Assembly: GCA_012727895.1 (NCBI GenBank)
Contig: JAAYGG010000062.1
Coordinates: 1 to 50,489 of the forward strand
DNA: 50,489 bases
Direction: 5' to 3'
Source of the DNA: Bacillota bacterium
GTDB taxonomy: Bacteria > Bacillota > UBA4882 > UBA10575
The notes below the pieces were generated by a model. The model made no database searches, had not been told where the DNA came from, and was given only the letters and a program-made list of their open reading frames with translations. The first letter of the stretch is position 1, and the number at the start of each line of letters is the position of its first letter. Shown piece after piece: positions 41,678 to 50,484 of the stretch. Both the position numbers and the translations under genes were made by a program.

Positions 41678-43185
41678 AAAAAGAGGTAATTTTCGGCGTC
41701 GGCGCGGCGCTCCTTGTTTTTCTGGTCAAACAGGGACTGGATCCGGTCCCCTTTTTCCTCCTGGCCGGGGCAATGTGGGCGCTCCACTACTACCTCCGGA
41801 ACCGGGGGTTGGAACGGAATTTTGAAACCCTGGAAAGCAAGGGGGAGGGAGAATTCGTCCCCCATGTCAGTTTTGCCGATATCGGCGGGCAGGAAACGGC
41901 CAAGCGGGAACTGGTGGAAGCCCTGGATTTTCTCCGTGAGGAAGAAAGAACCAAAGCCCTGGGGATACGGCCTTTGAAAGGGATCTTGCTGACGGGTCCG
42001 CCCGGGACAGGAAAGACCCTGATGGCGAAAGCCGCCGCCCACTACATGGATTCGGTCTTTTTAGCCGCTTCCGGTTCCGAATTTATTGAGATGTATGCCG
42101 GGGTCGGGGCCCAACGGGTGCGGCAGCTTTTTTCCCGGGCCCGCCGGCTGGCCCAGAAAATAGGAAAAAACAGCGCCATTATTTTTCTGGATGAACTTGA
42201 GGTGTTAGGCGGGAAACGGGGAAAACACACCTCCCACCTGGAGTATGACCAAACCCTCAACCAACTCCTGGTCGAGATGGACGGCCTCCGGGCGGAAGAC
42301 GGGGTGAGGATTTTGGTGATTGGTGCCACCAACCGGGCGGATCTCCTGGATGACGCTTTGCTGCGTCCCGGCCGTTTTGACCGCCGGGTCCAGGTGGACC
42401 TCCCGGCGAAAGAAGGAAGACGCAAGATCCTGGAGATCCACACTAGGAACAAGCCGCTGGCCCGTGAGGTGGATCTGGAAAAAGTGGCCGGGGAGACCTT
42501 CGGTTTTTCCGGGGCGCACCTTGAATCCCTGGTGAACGAGGCGGCGATTCTCAGTTTCCGTAAAGGAAAAGAAGAGATTGGCCTGGAAGAAATGGAGGAG
42601 GCCCTGGATAAAGTCTTATTGGGTGAACGGACAGATAAGCGGTTACGCCGGGAGGAATTGGAGCGGGTGGCGATCCATGAAACCGGCCATGCCCTTGTCA
42701 GTGAAACCCTGAGGCCGGGATCGGTCGGGACCCTGACCATCATTCCCCGGGGGAAGGCCCTGGGATTCATGCGCCCGGCCGGGGAGGAGGATCGTTCGCT
42801 ATACACCAAGAAGTATATGGAAGAACAGATCGCCATCTGTCTAGGCGGGGCCGTTGCCGAAGAGGTGATTTATGGGGAGAGAAGCACCGGTGCGGCCAAT
42901 GATCTGGAGCAAGCCGCCAGGCTGGCTCGGAATATCATCGCCACCGGCCTTTCCTCCCTGGGTGTAGTAGATGAGGAATACACCCCGAAAGACCGGATCT
43001 GCCAGGAGTTTCAAAAAATTATGGACAGCCAGGTGAAAAGGGTGACCGGGATTATTGAGGAGAAAAGAGACCGTCTCCAGCAGGTAGCCGGGGTTTTACT
43101 GGGGGAGGAGAAGATCTCCGGTCCCAAGCTCCGGCAGTTGCTGGCGTTGGATCCGGAAGCGGAGGCGACGCGCACCCCGGCATAG
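41674..43185 (+). CDS. Short FtsH-like membrane AAA protease lacking the external domain
   Basis: 503 residues. Two closely spaced spans (about 5-20 and 24-42) with only a short loop between, where FtsH has a domain of about 70 residues. The AAA part has LTGPPGTGKT (about 106-115), IIFLDELEVLGG (Walker B) and GATNRADLLDDALLRPGRFDRR (SRH). The peptidase part has HETGHA (335-339, zinc His pair and Glu) and the third ligand in AANDLEQA. All catalytic residues are intact. GTG 41674 overlaps the upstream stop. It is a paralogue, not the main FtsH, which usually sits near tilS and hpt. Confidence 0.9.
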   Translation: MKKEVIFGVGAALLVFLVKQGLDPVPFFLLAGAMWALHYYLRNRGLERNFETLESKGEGEFVPHVSFADIGGQETAKRELVEALDFLREEERTKALGIRPLKGILLTGPPGTGKTLMAKAAAHYMDSVFLAASGSEFIEMYAGVGAQRVRQLFSRARRLAQKIGKNSAIIFLDELEVLGGKRGKHTSHLEYDQTLNQLLVEMDGLRAEDGVRILVIGATNRADLLDDALLRPGRFDRRVQVDLPAKEGRRKILEIHTRNKPLAREVDLEKVAGETFGFSGAHLESLVNEAAILSFRKGKEEIGLEEMEEALDKVLLGERTDKRLRREELERVAIHETGHALVSETLRPGSVGTLTIIPRGKALGFMRPAGEEDRSLYTKKYMEEQIAICLGGAVAEEVIYGERSTGAANDLEQAARLARNIIATGLSSLGVVDEEYTPKDRICQEFQKIMDSQVKRVTGIIEEKRDRLQQVAGVLLGEEKISGPKLRQLLALDPEAEATRTPA

Positions 43186-43243
43186 TTCGCATCTATCTGT
43201 GTATACCTGTTACCGGTGAAAGTAATTCTGGGGAGGGGTTCTT

Positions 43244-44524
43244 TTGCAGGCGGAGATTATTTGTGTCGGGACCGAGTTGTTGCTCGGGCAGATCATCAAT
43301 ACCAACGCGGCCTATCTGGCAGAGAAATTGGCCCGGCTTGGTATTGACCTTTACCACGTTTCCACGGTCGGGGATAACCTGCCGCGCCTAACCGCCCTTT
43401 TACAGCAGGCATGGGAGCGGGTGGATCTGGTCCTCATCTCCGGCGGGCTGGGCCCTACCCTTGATGACCTGACCAGGGAAGCCGTGGCTCTCCTGGCCGG
43501 AGAGGAACTGGTGGAGGACCCCGGGGCCCGGCGGATGATTGAGGAGTACTTCGACCGCCGGGGCCTGCCGATGCCCCCCGGTAATCTCCGGCAGGCGCTA
43601 AGGCCCCGGTCCGCTGTTTGCCTTATGAACCCCTACGGGACCGCCCCCGGCCTTTGGCTGGAGAAGGACGGGAAGATGCTGGCCGCCCTTCCCGGGGTCC
43701 CAGTGGAAATGAAATACCTTATGGAAGAGGAGGTCCTGCCCAGGATAGACCGGGTGCGTGCGCAAACCGGCCGGCCCGGCCCGGTCCTCGTTTCCCGTGT
43801 GCTGAAGATGGCGGGGATCGGTGAGTCGGCGATGGCCGAAAAGATCCAGGATTTACTGGCCGGGCAGACCAACCCCACCATTGCCCCGCTGGCAAAACGG
43901 GGTGAGGTCTGGCTGCGCCTTACTGCCAAAGCACCGTCGGAAGAAGCGGCGCTGGCTTTGATCCGCCCGGTGGAGGAGGCGATCCGTTCCCGGCTGGCCG
44001 GGTATATTTTCGGTACCGACGGCGAGCAGTTGGAAGAGGTAGTAGGGAGGATTTTGACCGCCCGCGGGTTAACTCTGGGAACAGCTGAGTCCTGTACCGG
44101 CGGCCTGCTCAGCCACAGGATCACCGGCGTTCCGGGAGCCTCCGCCTATTTCCTGGCCGGGGTTGTCGCCTACGATAACCGGGTTAAAGAGAAAACCCTG
44201 GGGGTTGAGAAAGCCCTTTTGCAGGAGTACGGGGCGGTGAGCCCGCAAGTAGCCCGGGCAATGGCGGAAGGGATGCGGAAGAACTTCGGGGTTGATCTGG
44301 CCCTGAGCACTACCGGCATTGCCGGGCCGGGCGGAGGGACCGCCAAAAAACCGGTGGGCCTGGTCTACCTGGCCCTGGCCTATCCGGGTGGGACTGTTAC
44401 CCGGGAGGAGCGGTTCTGTTGGAACCGGACAGAGAACAAAATCGCCGCCGCCCAGGCGGGGCTGGTTTTGCTCTGGCAGTATCTGAAAGGGGCTTTTTCC
44501 GGTGCAGAACAGGAAGGTCACTGA
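43244..44524 (+). CDS. cinA: CinA: nicotinamide mononucleotide deamidase / competence-damage protein
   Basis: The N-terminal domain (1-170) has CVGTELLLGQIINTNAAYLAEKL and VLISGGLGPTLDDLTREAVAL. The C-terminal PncC-like domain (from about 265) has TAESCTGGLLSHRITGVPGASAYFLAGVVAYDN and STTGIAGPGGGTAKKPVGLVYLAL. It recycles NAD intermediates and in some species acts with RecA. Often cinA precedes recA; here they are 31 kb apart. TTG 43244 follows GGGGAGGGG. Confidence 0.95.
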   Translation: MQAEIICVGTELLLGQIINTNAAYLAEKLARLGIDLYHVSTVGDNLPRLTALLQQAWERVDLVLISGGLGPTLDDLTREAVALLAGEELVEDPGARRMIEEYFDRRGLPMPPGNLRQALRPRSAVCLMNPYGTAPGLWLEKDGKMLAALPGVPVEMKYLMEEEVLPRIDRVRAQTGRPGPVLVSRVLKMAGIGESAMAEKIQDLLAGQTNPTIAPLAKRGEVWLRLTAKAPSEEAALALIRPVEEAIRSRLAGYIFGTDGEQLEEVVGRILTARGLTLGTAESCTGGLLSHRITGVPGASAYFLAGVVAYDNRVKEKTLGVEKALLQEYGAVSPQVARAMAEGMRKNFGVDLALSTTGIAGPGGGTAKKPVGLVYLALAYPGGTVTREERFCWNRTENKIAAAQAGLVLLWQYLKGAFSGAEQEGH

Positions 44525-46025
44525 AAAACCGGAAGCGAACCCGGTCTTCACCCGGGTACGGCAGATCGCCCGTCCCGTATTGGCTGTTCTTCTCTTCCTC
44601 CTCTTCTTTACTTTACTCGCCGGGACCAGTGGCGAATTTGGCCCTTTTTCCATCAGGTTTGATCTGGGCTGGGGGTGGCCGGGGGAGAGCAGCCTGGTTA
44701 TGCCCTTGTTGGGCGAGATTAAAGCCTATACCCACCGCTGGCCGGTCCTCCTTTCCTTGCGGGTGGAGAAGATCGATCCCGCCCTCCTCCAGCACGAACT
44801 GGCGGGCTATGCCAACCCCCAGGAATACCTGGAAGAGTTGCTCCCCCGCCTGCGGCGGTTCTTCTATTTTTCCCTGGCCCAACTGGCGATCTTGGGCGGG
44901 GTGGCCGGGGGCTTGGTCGCCCTGGTCTTTGGCAGGCGGGATCTTCACCGGCTTTGGCGGGCGGCGGCTGCCGGCTCTTTAGGGGTTCTGCTTCTCCTGG
45001 GAAGTGTCGCGCTGGATTATGACAGGGAGGCCTTTAAAAACCCCCGTTATGAAGGGATGCTGGCCTTCGCCCCCTGGGTCTTGCACCTGGTTGACCAGGG
45101 CTTGGCGTACCTGCCGGAATTGGGCGAGAGGCTCTCCTTGGTGGCCGGAAATATGGACCGCCTGGTCACGCAGGTGGATCTTTTGACCCCCCTGGCAAAG
45201 GCGGACGGGGAAATAAAAATCCTCCACGTTTCGGATATTCATAACAACCCGGCGGCTTTTGAATTTATCAAGCCCTTGATCGAGGGTTTTGCTGTGGACC
45301 TGGTCATCGATACCGGGGATCTGACCGATTACGGGACGGCAATCGAGACCGGACTGGCCGGGCAGATCAAAACCCTGGGCGTTCCATACCTTTTTATCCC
45401 CGGGAACCATGATTCGCCGGAAGTGATCAACAGCCTTAGGCGCCTGCCCAACCTGGTTGTTTTAAGAAGAGGGACCTATGATTTTCAGGGTTTGACCATT
45501 TTGGGCTGGGAGGATCCGGCGGCCCGGAGTTCCGGGGTCCTGCTGGCGGAGGATGAGGAACTGGCGGGAGAAGCGGAAACGCTCGCCGCGTACTGGGAGA
45601 ACCTCTCCGGGGAAGTGGATCTTTTAGCCATCCACAATCTCAAGCTGGCCGAAGAAGTAAAGGACCGGGTTCCCGTGGTTTTACACGGCCATAACCACCG
45701 CGCGGCTGTCTTTAAAGAAGAAAAGACCTGGTTTATCAATGCCGGGACCAGCGGCGCCGCCGGCCTCCGGGGGTTGGAGAACGACCCGCCGCCCTATAGC
45801 GTAGCCCTGCTGCACTTCAACCGCGGCGAAAAGCCGGGGGCAGGGGCGGCGTTCCACCTTTCCGCAGTCGACCTGATCCGCGTTTACAGCCTCGGGGGAA
45901 AGCTGGCTTTGGAACGGATGGTGGTTGATGAGCCGGAAACAACTGCGGATAGGGAAAAAGATGTGGACAGGGAAGAAGACGGAGGTGAAAACGGGCGTGC
46001 CCGCGGGCACGCGCAGGAAAAATGA
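44502..46025 (+). CDS. Membrane metallophosphoesterase
   Basis: 507 residues. The N-terminus has one span (VLAVLLFLLFFTLLAG), followed by an external-looking stretch, then two more spans (FSLAQLAILGGVAGGLVALVFG and AGSLGVLLLLGSVAL). From about 230 the calcineurin-like domain has ILHVSDIHNNP, VIDTGDLTDYG, FIPGNHDSPE, LAIHN and VVLHGHNHRAAVF. These bind two metal ions. Substrate unknown. GTG 44502 overlaps cinA by 23 bases. Its stop overlaps thpR by 4. Confidence 0.88.
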   Translation: MQNRKVTEKPEANPVFTRVRQIARPVLAVLLFLLFFTLLAGTSGEFGPFSIRFDLGWGWPGESSLVMPLLGEIKAYTHRWPVLLSLRVEKIDPALLQHELAGYANPQEYLEELLPRLRRFFYFSLAQLAILGGVAGGLVALVFGRRDLHRLWRAAAAGSLGVLLLLGSVALDYDREAFKNPRYEGMLAFAPWVLHLVDQGLAYLPELGERLSLVAGNMDRLVTQVDLLTPLAKADGEIKILHVSDIHNNPAAFEFIKPLIEGFAVDLVIDTGDLTDYGTAIETGLAGQIKTLGVPYLFIPGNHDSPEVINSLRRLPNLVVLRRGTYDFQGLTILGWEDPAARSSGVLLAEDEELAGEAETLAAYWENLSGEVDLLAIHNLKLAEEVKDRVPVVLHGHNHRAAVFKEEKTWFINAGTSGAAGLRGLENDPPPYSVALLHFNRGEKPGAGAAFHLSAVDLIRVYSLGGKLALERMVVDEPETTADREKDVDREEDGGENGRARGHAQEK

Positions 46026-46588
46026 GGCTTTTTCTTGCTGTTTGGTTGAGTGAGGAACTCCGGGAAGCCGTTGGCGATTGGTTGGGGGAGATTACCGCCG
46101 GTTCCTCCGGGATAAAATGGGTTCCCCCCGGGCAGTTGCATTTCACCTTGAAGTTCCTTGGCGAACAAGACCCGGAGTTCGTTACCGGGCTTTCTCCCCA
46201 CTTGCGCCAGGTGGCGGCAACCACCCCTTCCTTCCCGCTTACTCTGGCCGGGGGCGGCACGTTTCCTCCCCGGGGCAAGCCGCGCGTTCTCTGGCTCGGT
46301 GTGGATGAAGGCCACAACGAACTGGCGGCTCTGGCCGGCCGCGTCGAGGCGGCCGTGCTGGAGGCAAACCCGCGCGGATTGGCGCCGGAGAAAAGGGGTT
46401 TCAAACCCCATTTGACCATTGGCCGGGTGAAGGGCGAAGTCCCGCTTTATGACAATAAATTGCTGGCGGCCGGGGTGAAAGGGCGGATGACCGTGAAAGG
46501 TTTTTCACTGGTGGAAAGCAGGTTAACCCCACAGGGGCCGCGCTACCGCGATGTGGAAGAATATTTCCTCCGCGATCCTTTTTCATGA
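46022..46588 (+). CDS. thpR: RNA 2',3'-cyclic phosphodiesterase ThpR
   Basis: A two-HxTx phosphoesterase that opens 2',3'-cyclic phosphates on RNA. The catalytic repeats are LHFTLKFLGEQ (about 40-50) and FKPHLTIGRV (about 130). Length (188 aa) is normal. ATG 46022 overlaps the previous stop (ATGA). A tRNA-repair or tRNA-processing role is suggested by the family. Confidence 0.93.
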   Translation: MRLFLAVWLSEELREAVGDWLGEITAGSSGIKWVPPGQLHFTLKFLGEQDPEFVTGLSPHLRQVAATTPSFPLTLAGGGTFPPRGKPRVLWLGVDEGHNELAALAGRVEAAVLEANPRGLAPEKRGFKPHLTIGRVKGEVPLYDNKLLAAGVKGRMTVKGFSLVESRLTPQGPRYRDVEEYFLRDPFS

Positions 46589-46724
46589 TTATTCTTTTAT
46601 GATTATTATAAAGTTTGGTGTCGGGAGAAGGAAAATCGGAAGGAGGAGAGAATTTTTTTAATTTACATGGTGGGTCTCCCCGGAGATCACAGACTAATCA
46701 TATAGGAAACATAGGAGATGCATC

Positions 46725-47765
46725 ATGCGGTATTTGGCAATCGATGAGATAAAAGATGGCATGTTGTTGGCGAAGGATCTCTTCAGCAATGAGGGGAAGG
46801 TTTTGCTGGCCAAAGGAACAAAACTGACCCGGGCGTACCTGGAGAGATTGAAGGATTTCGACTTTACCCATCTTTATGTTTTGGACAGTGAAAACGATGA
46901 CGACCGGGAGATTATGGGCCCGGTCAGCGAGGTAACGAAAGCCCAGGCGATCAAGATCGTCAAAGACACGCTGGGGAAGGCCCTGGTCGTCCAGAACGTG
47001 GATTTGAAACAGATGAACATGGTGGCCGATATTATCCTCGACGAGGTTTTGGAGAACAACGATGTCATCTACAATATGCTGGATTTGAAGGAGCACGATA
47101 ATTATACTTACGTCCATTCGGTCAACGTCTGCATCATCTCGACGATCATGGGGAAACATTTGGGCCTCCCCCGGGACAGGCTGAAAGAACTGGCCATGGG
47201 AACGCTCCTGCACGACCTGGGGATGGTCTATATCGACCCCGAAATTTTAAATAAAATGACTAACCTGACCCCGGAAGAAACCAAGCAGGTGCAGGACCAC
47301 GCCAGGCTGGGGTTTGAACGGTTAAGGACCTACACGGGGTTGAGTATCCTCTCGGCCCATGTGGCATACCAGCACCATGAGCGGGAAGACGGCTCGGGTT
47401 ACCCCCGCGGCCTCAAAGGGGATGAGATCCACCTTTACGCGAAGATCGCCGCGGTCGCCGATTCGTTTGACGCCATGACCTCAAACAAACTGTACCGGGA
47501 ACCGCTTTGGAGCCACGAGGCGATCGCGGAATTGAAGGCGAACGCCCCCACGAAATACGACCGGAAGGCTGTTGCCGCCCTTTCCTGGTCGGTGGCGCCG
47601 TATCCGGTCGGCAGTGTTCTCCTGCTCAGCACGGGAGAAAAAGCGGTGGTGGTCAATACCAACAGGAGAAAGACGGTTGTCCAGTTCCTGGAGGGGAAGA
47701 GGAAGAATCAATTTTTAGAGTTGGGGAAAGATGCGGATTTGCAGATCGAAAAGCGCCTGGCTTAA
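46725..47765 (+). CDS. HD-GYP domain cyclic-di-GMP phosphodiesterase (second copy)
   Basis: 346 residues, built like the protein at 39281: an N-terminal ~115-residue region (MRYLAIDEIKDGMLLAKDLFSNE), then HD-GYP with YVHSVNVCIISTIMG, LLHDLGMVYIDPEILNKM, AYQHHEREDGSGYPRG and AAVADSFDAMTSNKLYR. Metal ligands are complete. Both copies share the N-terminal K/G-M-L/R-LA-D pattern, so one probably arose by duplication. The 136-base upstream gap (46589-46724) holds an AT-rich stretch without a clear promoter. Confidence 0.93.
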   Translation: MRYLAIDEIKDGMLLAKDLFSNEGKVLLAKGTKLTRAYLERLKDFDFTHLYVLDSENDDDREIMGPVSEVTKAQAIKIVKDTLGKALVVQNVDLKQMNMVADIILDEVLENNDVIYNMLDLKEHDNYTYVHSVNVCIISTIMGKHLGLPRDRLKELAMGTLLHDLGMVYIDPEILNKMTNLTPEETKQVQDHARLGFERLRTYTGLSILSAHVAYQHHEREDGSGYPRGLKGDEIHLYAKIAAVADSFDAMTSNKLYREPLWSHEAIAELKANAPTKYDRKAVAALSWSVAPYPVGSVLLLSTGEKAVVVNTNRRKTVVQFLEGKRKNQFLELGKDADLQIEKRLA

Positions 47766-47785
47766 GTGGGATAAGGGAAATGGAT

Positions 47786-47844
47786 TACGCCGTAAGCGGC
47801 GTCATGGCTTAACAGGCGTTTCGCCCTAAGGGGCGTTTTTTTTT
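47786..47844 (+). terminator. Double hairpin ending in a T-run after the second HD-GYP gene
   Basis: ACGCCG-TAAG-CGGCGT (about 47787-47802) and CGCCC-TAAG-GGGCG (about 47822-47835) share a TAAG loop. Nine or so T's follow the second, which is a good Rho-independent terminator. Confidence 0.85.
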
Positions 47845-47922
47845 CCTTGGATCAGGAAAAGTGGGGAAAAGAACAATCAGGGGAATTGGGGGAAAACAGC
47901 TAGAGAAATTGGGGGAAAAAAG

Positions 47923-49083
47923 ATGAAAATTACTTTTCTTACCGAACGCCACCGGGAGGATCTGCGGCGTCTCCACAGTTACTGTTTTAACTTGCCGGAG
48001 GGGGAGGATTGGTTTGAGCCCGATAATTACATAGGGGCCTTTGACGGGCAGCGCCTGGTTTCTTCCGTGAAGATCAATCCTTTTGAGATCTTTTTCTGCG
48101 GGCGCCCGGTAAAGATGGGCGGGATCGGGGCTGTGGCGACCCTCCCGGAGTACCGGCGGCGGAACCTGGCCGCCGCTTTATTGGAAGAGGCCCTGGCAGT
48201 AATGAGGGACCGGGGCGATATCTTTTCGCTTTTGGGGCCGTTTTCCTACAGGTTTTACCGGAAATTCGGATGGGAACTGGCTTTTCACCGCTGGGAGTAC
48301 ACGGTTTCCGTGGAGGATTTTGCGGGCTTTGGCCGGGGCGCCGGCCGCTTCCTGCCGCTGACCGTGGCGGACCTTCCCCGGATGAAAACTGTCTATGAAA
48401 ATTATGTGGCGGAGTATAACGGGGCGCTCAAGAGGAGCGAGAACTGGTGGCGGTACCTCCTGAAAAAGCTGGAGAAACAGGGTTATCACTTCTATGGGTA
48501 TGAAAATGACCGGGGAGAGTTGGAAGGGTATCTCTTTTACCAGTTCAACAACGGGAAGATCCTGGTGCACGAGATGATTTACCTCTCCCCCCCGGTAAGG
48601 GAAGAAATCTTCCGCTTTTTCAGTTTACATGGCGCACAGGCGGAAACGGTGGTCTGGAGGGCCCCGGCCGGCGATGCTTCCCTTTTATTACTACCCGAGC
48701 CCCCTGCCAATTGCCGGTTGGTCAGCGGGATGATGGCCCGGGTGGTCGATGTGAAAAGCGCTCTGGAGCATCTAACTTTTCCCCTGGACCGGACGGCAGC
48801 TTTTTCGTTAAAGGTGGACGACCCCCACGCCAACTGGCATCATAACCGGTGTTTCCGGGTGCAAATTGCAGAGGGGAAGGCAACGGTCGAGGAGGGTCCG
48901 GGAAACGGGGAAGAGCCGGATCTTTACTGTTCAATCCAGGGTTTTTCCCAGTTGGTTCTGGGGTACATTGGGATTAAAGAGGCTGTGGAATTGGGAAAGG
49001 TTATTCTCCGGGACGAAAAGCGCCTGCCGGAACTGGCAGAGCTTTTCCCGGCGAAAAAGACCTTTCTGAATGACTGGTTCTAG
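47923..49083 (+). CDS. Eis-like GNAT N-acetyltransferase with SCP2-like C-terminus
   Basis: 386 residues of the Eis family, which acetylate amines such as aminoglycosides or polyamines at several sites. Features: N-terminal GNAT with GIGAVATLPEYRRRNLAAALLEEAL (acetyl-CoA loop), a second GNAT-like region, and a C-terminal SCP2-type fold (from about 280, LKVDDPHANWHHNRCFRVQIAEG, then ADLYCSIQGFSQLVLGYIG-like). The C-terminal carboxylate used for catalysis in Eis proteins is present (ends DWF). Substrate unknown. The start has a short, weak ribosome binding site. Confidence 0.88.
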   Translation: MKITFLTERHREDLRRLHSYCFNLPEGEDWFEPDNYIGAFDGQRLVSSVKINPFEIFFCGRPVKMGGIGAVATLPEYRRRNLAAALLEEALAVMRDRGDIFSLLGPFSYRFYRKFGWELAFHRWEYTVSVEDFAGFGRGAGRFLPLTVADLPRMKTVYENYVAEYNGALKRSENWWRYLLKKLEKQGYHFYGYENDRGELEGYLFYQFNNGKILVHEMIYLSPPVREEIFRFFSLHGAQAETVVWRAPAGDASLLLLPEPPANCRLVSGMMARVVDVKSALEHLTFPLDRTAAFSLKVDDPHANWHHNRCFRVQIAEGKATVEEGPGNGEEPDLYCSIQGFSQLVLGYIGIKEAVELGKVILRDEKRLPELAELFPAKKTFLNDWF

Positions 49084-49093
49084 GAGGCAACTT

Positions 49094-50134
49094 ATGAAGG
49101 AACGGGTAGCGGTGGCAATGAGCGGCGGAGTCGACAGTTCGGTGGCTGCCGCTCTGCTGCTGGAGGCCGGATACGATGTGATCGGGGTAACCATGGAGGT
49201 CTACCCGGCGCCCGGGGGGACCACCGCCGCCACCGAGGCGCAGCGGGTCGCCGAATACCTGGGCATTCCCTTTTACCATTTTAACCTGGAAGAGGCTTTC
49301 GCCAGGGAAGTGGTGGATTATTTCACCGGCGCTTACCTCCAGGGTTTGACCCCCAATCCATGTGTGGTCTGTAATAAGAAGATAAAATTTCAGGCCCTGG
49401 CGGAAAAGGCCCGGGATCTGGGGGCGGTCTACTTGGCCACCGGCCATTATGTCCGCAAAGGGTATGACCCGGAGTTGAACCGGTACACCCTTTCCCGGGG
49501 AAAGGACCAACGGAAGGACCAGAGCTATGTCCTGTTCGGCCTCACCCAGCAGCAACTGGCAGGGAGCCTTTTCCCCCTTGGCGGGTACCGGAAGGAAGAG
49601 GTGCGGGAGTTGGCCCGGAAATGGAAACTGCCGAGCGCCGGGAAGGCGGAGAGCCAGGAGATCTGCTTTATCCCCGGAAATGATTACGGCCGTTTTTTGG
49701 AGGAGAACCGGCCGGAAGCGGTACAGCCGGGGGTGATCCGCGATACCTCTGGGAAAGTCCTCGGGCGCCACCGGGGGGTGGCTTTTTACACCATCGGGCA
49801 GCGGCGCGGTTTGGGAATTGCCGCCGAGACCCCCTACTATGTGGTGGCGCTCCGCCCGGAAGAGTGTGAGGTGATCGTGGGCAAGGCCGGCGAGACCTAC
49901 CGGGAGGAGTGCCGGGTTGCCATGGTCAACTGGGTCAGCATCCCCCCGCCCCAGGGCCCCCTGCCGGTGACCGTGAAGATCAGGTACACCGCGCCGGCGG
50001 TGCCGGCAACGGTCGAACCCGACGGCGGGGAGGTGCGCGTCAGGTTCGCCGAAGCGCAACGGGCAGTCACGCCCGGGCAGGCCGCTGTTTTTTACCGGGA
50101 AGATCTGGTTTTGGGCGGTGGGTTTATTACCTGA
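49094..50134 (+). CDS. mnmA: tRNA-specific 2-thiouridylase MnmA
   Basis: Thiolates U34 of tRNA-Lys, -Glu and -Gln. PP-loop AMSGGVDSSVAAALL near the start, catalytic Cys in TPNPCVVCNKKIKF, ATGHYV, KDQSYVLFGL and the second Cys in ESQEICFIPGNDYG. Length (346 aa) is normal. ATG 49094 follows TAGGAGG. Fittingly, a tRNA-Lys(TTT) and tRNA-Glu(TTC), both substrates, lie in this window. Confidence 0.96.
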   Translation: MKERVAVAMSGGVDSSVAAALLLEAGYDVIGVTMEVYPAPGGTTAATEAQRVAEYLGIPFYHFNLEEAFAREVVDYFTGAYLQGLTPNPCVVCNKKIKFQALAEKARDLGAVYLATGHYVRKGYDPELNRYTLSRGKDQRKDQSYVLFGLTQQQLAGSLFPLGGYRKEEVRELARKWKLPSAGKAESQEICFIPGNDYGRFLEENRPEAVQPGVIRDTSGKVLGRHRGVAFYTIGQRRGLGIAAETPYYVVALRPEECEVIVGKAGETYREECRVAMVNWVSIPPPQGPLPVTVKIRYTAPAVPATVEPDGGEVRVRFAEAQRAVTPGQAAVFYREDLVLGGGFIT

Positions 50135-50211
50135 CTTTAACGGGTTTACCTTTCCCGTCGCCGGTTATACTAACCCTACCCTGGTGCGAACAGCAAAAGG
50201 AGGTAGGCGGG

Positions 50212-50439
50212 ATGAACAGGTTGCTCCGCGGCTTATTGGCCGGCGGCTTTTTTGGGGCGGCAGCCGGGACATATATGATGCTGAAGAGAAGAAGAGATGA
50301 GCGGATGCGGTGGCAACGGTCCGGATATATGCGGATGCGGCGGATGCTTGCCGGCCTCACCGCGCGCGCACGCGCAGGCAGGATGGGGAATCTCTCCCGG
50401 GCAATGCTGGCTGGAACCTGGCTGTTGGGAAGAAGATAA
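50212..50439 (+). CDS. Small basic protein with hydrophobic N-terminus, unknown
   Basis: 75 residues: MNRLLRGLLAGGFFGAAAGTYMML resembles a glycine-zipper membrane segment as in YtxH-like proteins; the rest is rich in Arg and Met. AAAGGAGGT lies upstream at good distance. No family recognised with confidence. A terminator follows directly. Confidence 0.7.
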   Translation: MNRLLRGLLAGGFFGAAAGTYMMLKRRRDERMRWQRSGYMRMRRMLAGLTARARAGRMGNLSRAMLAGTWLLGRR

Positions 50440-50460
50440 GAAAATTGAGGAAATGACCGG

Positions 50461-50484
50461 GCGCCCGGCGGGGCGCGTTTTTTA
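50461..50484 (+). terminator. Rho-independent terminator at the window end
   Basis: GCGCCC (50461-50466) with GGGCGC (50471-50476), followed by GTTTTTTATTTT. It ends the mnmA unit or the small gene. Confidence 0.85.
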
